This document shows positions 34,946-44,010 of a stretch of 64,000 nucleotides of DNA, in pieces. Each line of letters opens with the position of its first letter. Position 1 is the first letter of the stretch. Where the stretch lies: assembly GCA_000611775.1 (NCBI GenBank), contig KK106981.1, positions 10,133,183 to 10,197,182 of the forward strand. Direction: 5' to 3'. The stretch is from Umbilicaria muhlenbergii (taxonomy: Eukaryota > Ascomycota > Lecanoromycetes > Umbilicariales > Umbilicariaceae). Under the pieces are notes generated by a model that searched no databases, was not told the DNA's origin, and was given only the letters and a program-made list of their open reading frames with translations. The translations under genes and the position numbers were made by a program.

Positions 34946-36939
34946 ATGTCTCACGAGGAAGATCTCATCGACTACTCTGACGAGGAACTCCAAGCAACCG
35001 ACGCCGCAGCGACTACAACAGCTGCGACAGCTACAAACGGCAACGCGACAAAGAAGGGCGATCTCACTGTATCTGGAGGTAATCCTGATAAGAAAGGGAG
35101 TTATGTTGGTATCCACACAACGAGCTTTCGCGATTTCTTGTTGAAGCCAGAGCTTCTCCGAGCCATCACCGACTGCGGTTTCGAGCATCCATCGGAGGGT
35201 CAGTCATAACTTTTCTCCCCAGCTCCCTCCAGTTCATCCATGTCCAAAACGTCCGTCCATCTACGCTGTCAGCCTCGCTTCGCTATTTCTCTGGTCTGTG
35301 GGCGGCCCAAGGAAGTCTCTTCGGAACCCGCTGTCCTGCATTTCGCCTGCAGGCGGCAATGCTGGGCCCATTATGCCGCATCCTGTGGATCTCACACGGC
35401 GTATCGTTGTACTCAATGATCACAAGATTGGGATTCTATTGCAATGCATCACCAGAGACTTCCAAGGCCGCCTGCGTGTCGGTCTTCGACGTGCGATTGG
35501 CATTTTTGCGAAAGAGCACAATACACCTTCTCCTTCCGCTATGCGATGAAATTCCCTTGGTTGGATGATGTATAAAGGGTGCGATATCAAGCGTTGTGTT
35601 CTTGCGAGATGGACGGACGTTACAATGGACTGCGCGCATTGTTTCACACACTTCTTGGAGCGAATCAAGTCTAACATCGGCGTCGCCTTACTCTACAGTC
35701 CAGCAAGTGTGCATACCTCAAGCGATTCTGGGTACCGACGTACTCTGCCAGGCCAAGTCCGGTCTTGGTAAGACGGCCGTCTTCGTCCTCACTACACTGC
35801 AACAAGTCGAACCGGTGCCTGGCGAATGCTCCGTACTGGTCATGTGCCACACCCGCGAGTTGGCTTACCAGATCAAGAATGAGTACGCCCGATTCAGCAA
35901 GTATCTGCCAGACGTAAAGACGGCAGTCTTCTACGGCGGAACTCCGATGCAGAAAGATTTGGAGATACTATCCAACAAAGACACCCACCCGCACATCATT
36001 GTCGCTACTCCAGGGCGACTGAACGCATTAGTCAGAGAGAAGAAGCTCCGACTAAGCAACATCAAGGTGTTCTGTCTCGACGAGTGTGACAAGATGCTCG
36101 ACCAGATTGGTACGTTATCATGGTACCCATGGACATGGAAGCTCGCTAAGCCATCAAAATAGATATGCGTCGTGATGTGCAGGAGATCTTCCGCGCCACC
36201 CCGACTCAAAAGCAGGTCATGATGTTCAGCGCTACTCTTTCGCAAGAGATCCGACCGATCTGCAAGAAGTTTATGCAGAATCCGCTTGAGATTTACGTGG
36301 ACGATGACACTAAGCTTACTCTCCACGGTCTGCAGCAATACTACGTTAAACTCAGCGAGGGCGAGAAGAACCGAAAGCTGAACGACCTTCTTGACACGTT
36401 GGAGTTCAACCAAGTCATCATCTTCGTCAAGAGCACTCTTCGCGCCACCGAGCTGGACAAACTTCTTCGGGAATGCAACTTCCCGAGTATTGCGGTCCAT
36501 TCTGGCGTAAGCCAAGAGGAGCGGTATGCATGTTCCCAGGCTATAGGGGCAAGCTAGGTAACAAAGCTGACAACCTCTAGTATCAAACGCTACAAGGAGT
36601 TCAAGGAATTCAACAAGCGTATCTGCGTTGCCACTGATGTTTTCGGCCGTGGTATTGATATTGAACGCATCAACCTAGCGATCAATTACGATCTACCGGG
36701 TGATGCCGACTCATACCTCCACCGTGTGGGTCGTGCTGGAAGATTCGGTACCAAAGGTCTCAGTATCTCGTTTGTGAGCAGCCCGGAGGACCAAGAGGTG
36801 CTGAAGTCAATCGAGAAGAGGTTCGACGTGGCTCTGCCGTAAGTCTTACCGGCCCCCGATGATAGTGCCCACGTGCTGATAAGTGAATAGAGAATTCCCG
36901 GAGGGCGGAGTCGGCTCCAGCACCTATATGGCAGACTAA
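34946..36939 (+). CDS. sub2: DECD-box RNA helicase Sub2 (UAP56)
   Basis: Five exons (34946-35198, 35699-36109, 36163-36523, 36581-36838, 36891-36939) give 443 residues. Start [14 protein letters not shown] matches the family. Motifs: the Q-motif region [14 protein letters not shown] with [11 protein letters not shown] across the first splice, Walker A AKSGLGKT (103-110), the TPGRL motif, DECD (212-215) instead of DEAD as expected for Sub2, SAT in [22 protein letters not shown] and HRVGRAGR. The end STYMAD is conserved. Sub2 acts in spliceosome assembly and, within TREX, in mRNA export. Intron 1 is 500 nt, about nine times the others in the gene. Confidence 0.97.
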
Positions 36940-37316
36940 GCTGCTTGTACCTGGTGTTTCAGAATCTCTTCGCGATGATCCATCGTTGTCTTTCCTCTAC
37001 TCTTCATTGCGGCAGCAAAAGTTGATCTCGGATCTCAAGGTTGCGGCATTTTTTATGGATTTGTTCTGCGTTCAGGAAGTTTTAAGGCGGCTACACGATG
37101 TACCCTAGAATCTCTCTCAAGTGCCAGTCAAGTGCTCTGATTTGATTCGAGGTTCTCGATAGTCATAGTGACTGTGGTTGCTTTTCTGAATTGGCCCACA
37201 AGTACCTGCAAGCCACGCTTGTGTGTCCATGATGGTTTGACTCGTGATATGAGACTGTCTGTCTCCATAAAGACGCTGGGGTATACTTTGTAGAACGGTA
37301 GCCCATATTCTATCCC
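36940..37316. other. Convergent spacer sub2 / WBP11-like
   Basis: About 380 bp holding both 3' flanks. No other feature was seen. Confidence 0.5.
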
Positions 37317-38518
37317 CTACAAATCCTCATCCTCCACCTCCTCCATCTCCACCCCCTTTCCTCCCGTCAACTCCCCCAACTCCCTCAACTCCCTCTCAAA
37401 CTTATCTTCCTCTTCTTCCAACCCTCCATTACCAAGCCCTCTTTCGCCACCAGCACCTTGCCCTATAACCACCCCCGGCGCCGCCTCCACAAGCACACCC
37501 CCCTCACCCACCCTCTCCCTTTCCCCACTCCCGCTCACAACCCCATACCCCTCCCTCTCCAACCTCTCCACCTCCTCCTCCTCCAACAGTCTCCCCACCC
37601 CACCCCCCCTCTTCGCCTCCAACTTCCTCGCCACCACCCCCGGCACAAACCGCCTCACAGCCTCCTTCTGCAGATCGCGCACTGCGGGCTTGGCTTCGTA
37701 GACTGTTCGCGCCAGCTGGACGACTGGTTTGGGGGGCAGGGCGTGGGGTGCGCGCTCGCCGCCTTCGTGGCGGTTCGAGCCGAGGGGTTCGAGATTGGCG
37801 TTCGTCGCACCTTTGTTGGTGTGTTGGTGAGGGAAACGGGAGGAGGGAGGATGGGAGGGCAGAGGTGGCGGCGTGTCCCGCGGCATGGGGATGAGGCGGA
37901 CGCTGGCGTCTGTGTCGCTACCACTCTCACTCCCACTCCCACTCCCACTCTCGCGCCCGTATCCGTCTCGATCCCCCCGCCTCCTCTTCCCTAGCATGCC
38001 ATCCCTACCTCCTCCCCTGCCTCCCCTCCCCTCCCTGCCTCCCCTCCCCCTGCCCCTGCCGTCTCCCTCCCCACCTCCCCCATCACCTCTTCCCTCCCCG
38101 GTCGCCCTCTCCGGCACCCCCACCATCTCCCTCGCCTTCCGCACCCGTCCCACATCCCTCTCCAACTCCAGCAGCACCTTTTTGTCCCTAGCCCCCAACG
38201 TACCGCCGGATGCCCCGACGGCTTTCAGCTCGTCGATTTGGCGTTGCAGGCGGTCGGGGTTGCGGCGGGCGAGGCGGTCGGTGCGTTGGGCGGCGACGGT
38301 GGCTTTGCCTGTTTGGGTTGGGGGTGAGGCGTTAGTATGAGGTGGGGGGTGAATGGGATGGAGTGGGGAGGTGGGGGGGAGGATGGGGATGGGGATGGGG
38401 GTGAGGATGTGGATGGGGAACGGAGGGGGGAATAGGAACCTTTTTTGAGGGCTTTTTGCTTTTCGAGTTTGCGTTGGGCGGCCGCGGGGTTGAGGACGCG
38501 GTCTTTGTCTTTGGCCAT
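37317..38518 (-). CDS. WBP11-like splicing factor
   Basis: Two exons (38440-38518, 37317-38308) with a 131-nt intron (donor GTTCCT, branch ACTAAC) give 356 residues. The N-terminus MAKDKDRVLNPAAAQRKLEK, then KKGKATVAAQRTDRLARRN and PDRLQRQIDELKAV, is the WBP11/Npw38-binding domain found in human WBP11 and plant homologues, which activate the spliceosome through PQBP1 and PP1. After it come RGG-like repeats (GRGRGRGGREGRGGRGGGRDG region), a KRRR nuclear signal, acidic/Ser patches, a proline patch (PRDTPPPLPSHPPSS) and an acidic C-terminus. The coding strand is very purine-rich. The middle is low complexity and poorly constrained. Confidence 0.8.
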
Positions 38519-39051
38519 GGGTGCTAGGTGGGTGAATTGGGGATGGGTGTGGGAGGTTGGTTGGATTAGGAGTGGTGTTGGGTAGTTGTTACGGTAAGCT
38601 CTATGATGATTTCATTTCTTAAGGCGTTCGCGGCGGTGGATTTGTGACTCTTTACTCCAGCGTGAGCCGCAAGGCCAAGGCGTGGGTTCAACCTTAAAAT
38701 GTGGAGCTTTTGTGCCTCAATCTGGGGTACCAAGGCCGAGACCCAACATATCTACATATATGTTTTCTTCAGCTTCTTAGATTACGGCAGAGCATTTTTG
38801 ACAAGGCATTCTCAAGCTGTGCTGTAGACTTTGGTTGAATATGAGCTGTGTGATGCTATCTTCGCCCGTTTTCGTTGGCCAATCATATCCTCAGCAATCC
38901 TTTCCATATCCGAAGTGCGCAGATCCATCAATCATCAGGACGTGGATATCATGATCTCCCATCGCTCCCGAGGTCCTCACAGGAAAGGAGCCGCTCGTTT
39001 TCGCTCAGAAAGAAACATTAAATCGACGGTGAGGGTATCGTAATGCTATCT
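38519..39051. other. Spacer between WBP11-like and Hsp12-like genes
   Basis: About 530 bp. Promoter side of the WBP11-like gene and 3' flank of the Hsp12-like gene. No coding signal. Confidence 0.5.
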
Positions 39052-40029
39052 CTATTTGCTGGTAGAGCCTGTGTTGCCGGAGATCTTGTTAGCCAGGTCT
39101 ATACAAGATGTGAGTACATTGGCTGGATAAAGATTCTCTAGAATGTTGCGGGGACTTACCACCCACGGTGTCAGCGACGTATTGAGCGGCGTCAGAGGCA
39201 GTGTCTTGAGCGGTCTGCAACATGCTCTTTCCGCCTTCCTGAGTGCTATCGGCACCAGACTTGGTGGAGTCGGCGACTTTTTGAGCGGTTCCCGCCGCGG
39301 TGTCCTGGGCAGACTTTAGGTAGCTCTGCCCGGCTTCCGTAGTGTTGTCGGCGCCAGACTTGGTGGAGTCGGTAACCTTTTCAGCCGTGTTAGAGGCGGT
39401 GTCCTGAGCAGACTGCATGTAGCTCTTGGCCGTGCCTTCAGCGTCGTCGGTGCCGGAGCTAGTGGAGTCGGTGACCTTTGAAGCCGTGTCAGATGCAGTG
39501 TCCCGGGCAGATTGCAGGGAGCTCTTGGCCGTGCCTTCAGCGTCGTCGGTGCCGGAGCTAGAGGAGTCGGTGACCTTTGAAGTCGTGTCAGATACTGTGT
39601 CCTGGGCAGATTGCATGTAGCCCTTGGTGGTGCCTTCAGCGTCATCGGCGCCGGAGCGAGTGGAGTCGGACAGCTTTTGGGTGGTCGACTTTTCACTCTC
39701 TGTGAAGCACCAGTCAGCCACTGTCGAGCGACGATCCAGCAGTACCTTGAACCGTGGAAAGGCATTCGTTTCGGAAAAGTAGGACTGAAGAGTTAAACGT
39801 ACCAGGCTGAGCGGAACCCATAACCTTGTCGCCCAGACCAGAGGCTTTCTCCGAGGCCTGGTCGAGAGTGGACTTCTGGGAGTCTGGAGTGATCTTCTCT
39901 CCCACCTGGTCGGTAAGACCTTTGCGTCTATAGTAATGCGTGTCAGTAGGCCCACTCTTGTCACAAACGGCTTCCCCCCTCAGGCTGACTGATGAGTGGG
40001 ATTCTTGTGACTTACCCGAGGTCAGTCAT
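39052..40029 (-). CDS. Hsp12-family stress protein with LEA-like repeats
   Basis: Four exons (40016-40029, 39803-39927, 39160-39699, 39052-39098) give 241 residues. The N-terminus MTDLGRKGLTDQVGEKITPD with SQKST...QASEKASGLGD matches fungal Hsp9/Hsp12 (Awh11), small membrane-stabilising proteins induced by heat, osmotic stress and stationary phase. Residues 54-218 are five 33-residue repeats (consensus SKVTDSTKSGTDDAEGTAKS followed by YMQSAQDTASDTA), each equal to three 11-mers, as in group 3 LEA proteins. The tail is ADTVGDLANKISGN. It is highly hydrophilic, with no Trp or Cys. Classical Hsp12 proteins are about 80-110 residues, so this one is enlarged by the repeats. Expected role: protection from desiccation or osmotic stress (inference). 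Confidence 0.85.
39185..39679 (-). repeat. In-frame 99-bp coding repeat, five copies
   Basis: Five tandem 99-bp units encode the 33-residue repeats of the Hsp12-family protein. Units 2 and 3 are nearly identical at nucleotide level (the phrase GCCGTGCCTTCAGCGTCGTC recurs exactly), while units 1, 4 and 5 are more diverged, pointing to a recent duplication in the middle of an older array. Confidence 0.85.
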
Positions 40030-40889
40030 GATGATCGAAGCTTTTGTAGTTTGGTTTCGACTGTGGTTGTGGATGGTAGGGGGGTTGGATTGAGGACGGT
40101 GATGTGAGGTTTGGTGGATTGTAACAGGAAGAGCAAGACGGAGGAGGAGATGGAGGGGCAGTCACAAGATTTAAGGAGGGGCACTGCATTAGCGCAGCTC
40201 AATGACACGCTGCGCAGTGGCAGGATTCACTCGAAGCACCTCATGCAATCATGCAATCATGCAATCATGCAATTCACACACGCCCGTTCTTATCGTTGGG
40301 CTGGCCATGGGACCCCCCTCCCTCCGCAGTCCATACAACTACGCGGCCAGGACGTGTTGGGGGGCATGGAGGCGTTCCCGTTGCACTGGCGACAGCCTAA
40401 CTCACGCTATGCCCTGACCAGCCGCTTGGGGCCGCGATTGACGTCACGAACCTTAGCCGTGGTGGCGTTGCAAAAGACGAATCAGCCAATGTGGAAGGGT
40501 CCGTCATCCTCATCGTGATCGCCATGCATTGCACATGCTACAGGAGGAGGTAGGTACTCGGTGCGCTTCCCTGTCTTGTCACACGACTTTCACATGCTTT
40601 CCCTTACTCTATGGATATGCACAAACCCCTTCTTTCGCCGAGTTTTGGAACAACCCTGACACCTCCGACTCTCAGATGTGCCTCTGACGTGGTGCCTCGT
40701 ACTCCGTAGTATGGCATGTTCTTTGCAGAGGTATGATTGTGAAACCTAAATACGCTCGTGCACTTTGCAGGTGCTGCAATACTTAGGTACTATGGAAACA
40801 AACATCGAGTGGCGCCGCCAAGTTTAGGGTATCTCGAAGGGAAATGTACCGTCCAATAAAACTCTCCATCCTCCACGCTCATGTCTCTC
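40030..40889. other. Upstream region of the Hsp12-family gene
   Basis: About 860 bp. It holds an octamer repeat CATGCAAT (four copies, 40242-40273). GGAGGGGC near 40175 contains an AGGGG-type stress element, consistent with stress regulation but too short to prove it. No gene was seen. Confidence 0.5.
40242..40273. repeat. Octamer repeat CATGCAAT x4
   Basis: Four perfect tandem copies of the 8-mer CATGCAAT about 215 bp upstream of the Hsp12-family gene start. A short simple repeat; no function is implied. Confidence 0.9.
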
Positions 40890-41502
40890 TCATGCGGGAG
40901 GAGTATCGTGTATAACAACCAGCAGGAATTTGGTGTCTATCAAGCCTCGTATTAGTACGCGCGATGCTTATCGATCTTCCCAATGCATGCACTGCCTCCT
41001 TGTCTCTGAGTACTTCGGAGTGAGGAAGACGAACCAGGTACTATGACCAACTCGTTCTTCTTTGTCCTCAACCTTAGCAACTTGACTTCGTCTCCCTTGT
41101 TGAGTCCTTCCACCAACCCTCCCGCGGCAGAGACAAACGAGTATACAATCTTCGCGACGTCCTCCGCCGTTTGAGCCCCCTCCTCACGCTCAGTACCATA
41201 GTCTCCTACTTCGTTGTGACCTTCGTTCGCAGTGTCGCCGTCCGGGCCGCCGTTGGTGGGAAACGTGCCGCTTGGAGAGCTGCGGAGGTTGGATACGGGC
41301 GAAGGAGATGAGGAGCTCGAGAGTAGACCAGTGCTGCGAATAATGGATCCATCTGATTTAGAGATGATCAGAGTGGACTGGACGCCTGGCTTTGACGCCA
41401 GTCGGGTCAAATTATCAAGGGTCGAGGTGGGCTGACCAGATATTAGCAATGTATCACGGTACTGACGGTGACCATAAAAGGAAGTACCGTTGATTGGGTC
41501 AT
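40890..41502 (-). CDS. Roadblock/LC7 domain protein (dynein light chain type)
   Basis: Three exons (41488-41502, 41035-41431, 40890-40936) give 152 residues: a five-codon first exon (MTQST), the main exon and a last exon DTKFLLVVIHDTPPA reached by a TACTAAT branch-site intron. Family marks are TLDNLTRLASKPGVQSTLII with SKSDGSIIRSTG at the start and IVYSFVSAAGGLVEGL, EVKLLRLRTKKNELVIVP and FLLVVIHD at the end. The centre holds a 40-residue Ser/Gly/acidic insert. Roadblock/LC7 proteins bind dynein intermediate chain or serve Ragulator-like complexes. Fungal members are normally dynein-associated. Divergent from ipi1. Confidence 0.85.
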
Positions 41503-41959
41503 CCTTGAGGTCTTTGGAGTTTCAGATGAGCATGATGTAGTGTATAGCGAAATGTCCAAGAGAGCACTGCTAGAGGAGTCTATAGAACCATGTCGGTGCC
41601 GACCGCTCAAAGAGACGTGAAGTTGAGCGGCGATACAACTCGGACATCCAAATAAAATCTGGAACAAGAGCAATAGGGACTCAGCATGGTTGATGCATGT
41701 GAGTTTTATTACCGTATTATAACGATAGCGCCGATGCGGTTAGGTAAATACCTAACAATATACCTAACAAACGGGCCGAGACCGCCCTAAGCCTTGTGAT
41801 ACTTTGATGAAGAGAAGCACCTGGATCTGCTGAAAAGAGCAGCCTTGCCTGCGACATTGTGTGCCCTACCCTTTGTGACCCATACTCCGCTCATGCAGCC
41901 ACCGCTGAGACCTCAATCGTTCCGAAAGAAGAGGAAGCGGGCAGGCAGCGGCTAAGAGC
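41503..41959. other. Divergent promoter region roadblock / ipi1
   Basis: About 460 bp between two starts. It carries a perfect 8+2+8 palindrome at 41739-41756 and an extra half-site just after it. Confidence 0.55.
41739..41756. promoter_or_regulatory. Palindrome GTTAGGTA-AA-TACCTAAC
   Basis: A perfect inverted repeat with 8-bp arms and a 2-bp spacer in the shared promoter of two divergent genes, followed after a few bases by a further TACCTAAC half-site. It could be a dimeric factor site; the half-site also resembles a telomere-repeat (TTAGG) motif. Function is inferred only from position. Confidence 0.35.
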
Positions 41960-43091
41960 ATGGGTTCCAGTGCGAAGAAGAAGAAGGACAAGAAGAAAGA
42001 CTTCCAGGTGACAGTCCTATTGAAACACTCCTTCTCCTGGATACCATTATTGATTTTATGCCTGCAGAAACCGAAGCTGAAGGTTGGAAAAGCATGGCCA
42101 AAAGCGTCTAATTTCACGGACACAAGTTTCAAGTCCAAGTGTAAGATGCCCCAAAATCTCCTTGCTCGTATCAGCTAATCGAATCACAGCTATTGTGGTG
42201 AACCAGCAATCTCTAACTACCACGGCGCCTTCCCTGTCATCACAATTCTCGCATCACCTTTCGCTATTATACTCTCGCTCCGACAGTCAACGCAGAGACT
42301 CTCTAAGCTATTTGACCACCGCCGTTGCAGCACGCCCGGTCAATGCACCATTGCAGCAACCCGTCAGTGTCATACTCCCATCCCTCCTACCACTCCTACT
42401 CGACGGCAACAACAACGTGCGCAGCCAACTTCTCAAGCTACTGCGCTCATTACCGCCCCACGATGTAGAGGACCATGTCAGCCAGCTACTGCTATACATT
42501 CGAGCTGGCATGACGCACTTGGCCGCGGATATAAGAAGCAGCTCTATGGATGTGCTTGGCTGGGTCCTAGAAATCGCTGGTCTAGAGCTTGTGTTATGCG
42601 CTGGAGGCTGGGTAAAAACGCTGAAGTGCTTCTTAACCATGCTTGGCTGGCCGAACGAAGTTACGGCTGCTGCGTGGTCTACCAGCAAGGCATCCTTTGG
42701 CAAGGGCGGCTCCGAAGGAAAGGTCTTGGTGAAGAACCTGAACACCCTGGCGTCATTCTTGCGAGCAGGTTTGGTACCTATCGATGAATCGCAGGATCTA
42801 GCGTTGGTGAGCAGGTTTCCCTTGTGGCATGTACAACATCAACTATTGCCAAAGAGATCAAATTGCTACGCGCACCTCAATCTCTTCGGACCACCTCGAG
42901 ACGAGGAAAGCGAGGTCTACGAGGATCGTGAAGCCAGGCAGAGAATCTTTCACATGCGTTTCCAACGTGCCATTGAAACGGCCTTGGAGGCCGCCAAGAA
43001 GGAGGGCGGCGAGGTTGGACGAGCTGCCGCAGGTGTCAAGAAGGTCTTAACGGAGGGCATGGATGGCTTTGAGCAGGAAGAGGAGGTCTGA
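41960..43091 (+). CDS. ipi1: Pre-rRNA processing protein Ipi1 (Rix1 complex)
   Basis: Three exons (41960-42007, 42068-42140, 42190-43091) give 340 residues. The start MGSSAKKKKDKKKDFQKPKL and KVGKAWPKASNFTDTSFKSK are characteristic of Ipi1/TEX10, followed by SIVVNQQSL and an ARM/HEAT-like helical part (LQQPVSVILPSLLPLLLDGN, NNVRSQLLKLLRSLP, DVEDHVSQLLLYIRAGMTHL). Ipi1 works with Rix1/Ipi3 and Rea1 in ITS2 processing and maturation of pre-60S particles in the nucleus. Length fits fungal members. No unusual residues were noted. Confidence 0.93.
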
Positions 43092-44010
43092 ACAAATGAA
43101 GGCTAATATGCATATCATATCCCTGGCGATTAGGCTCCTGAGACGCGCCAAGGCGTTATCCACTTAAATGAGATACCCCTAGCAGGGTATGAAACCTAAA
43201 CAATAGATGTTGGTCCGTGATACTGCAGTGGGTCACACAATGATGCATGTGACGATTTCTAAGGTATGATCTTTTGGGTGATGAAGCCTGCCGCTACCCA
43301 GTGAACCCTGCATCAATCGTCGATGCAAGGGCAGATGCAACGATGCATCACCTGACCAAGGTAGGTAGTGTATATTGCTTTGCAGTATTTGTCTTGATCC
43401 TTCACCCTCGACCCTCATGCATACAACGCTTGACATGTCTTCAAAGCCTGAGATCATTCACAAGTTGACTGGAACACATACATTCACAGGTGGCAGTCAG
43501 CTGTAGGCGCCTGTGGCTTGTTTGTTGTGCTTTGACTCATTGCCAACTCCAAGAAAAAAAAAAAAAAAAAAGGTTAAAATCCATGTTTACATAATCCTGT
43601 CTTTAAATAGTGTTGTCTACTACACTATGAATATCTCTGCTAATTGGATTTTCATCAGTTACACAGAGTTAACATTAACGGTAAGTTTAAAATGTGTTTA
43701 ACTTGCTTAAGTTGGTTTTATGTTGTATTTCTAGGCTTAGTGAGCTTTTTACCCTTTGTTACACAAGAAACAGCAGTCACTGTGGAATGCTAGGGAGTGA
43801 TCCTTTACTTCACTACTGTTTCACTTGTGGTCTTCACATTCTGTGTCTATGGATATTTAAGCAAGCATGGATTGAAACAACAAAGCACTTTAACACCCTC
43901 CACATTATATTTGCTTTTGTTAGCTGTCTTCAAAAATCAAAAATGCATCTTGAAAAATTCACAGATGATCGACGGCGCTAATCGCGGATAAGCCCTGAGA
44001 CAGACACACC
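43092..44010. other. Spacer holding an AT-rich, CpG-poor segment
   Basis: About 920 bp between ipi1 and the DUF262 gene. The left 450 bp are ordinary; the rest is mostly the anomalous segment listed next. Confidence 0.55.
43554..43969. other. AT-rich, CpG-depleted segment led by an A18 run
   Basis: Starts with 18 A residues (43554-43571) and runs about 400 bp with roughly one third G+C and a single CpG (43679-43680), while TpG and CpA are common. Flanking DNA is near 50% G+C with frequent CpG, which returns abruptly at 43970 (CGACGGCGC). Abundant CpA argues against RIP, which would remove it. Its origin is unknown: foreign insert, contaminating read or unusual intergenic DNA. Confidence 0.6.

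Noticed and set aside
43554-43969. RIP as explanation of the AT-rich island
   Set aside because: RIP depletes CpA/TpG and raises TpA; here CpA and TpG are plentiful and only CpG is missing.
43694-43991. Hydrophobic open frames inside the AT-rich island
   Set aside because: Short frames in AT-rich DNA often look like membrane segments; no family recognised and the origin of the segment is in doubt.
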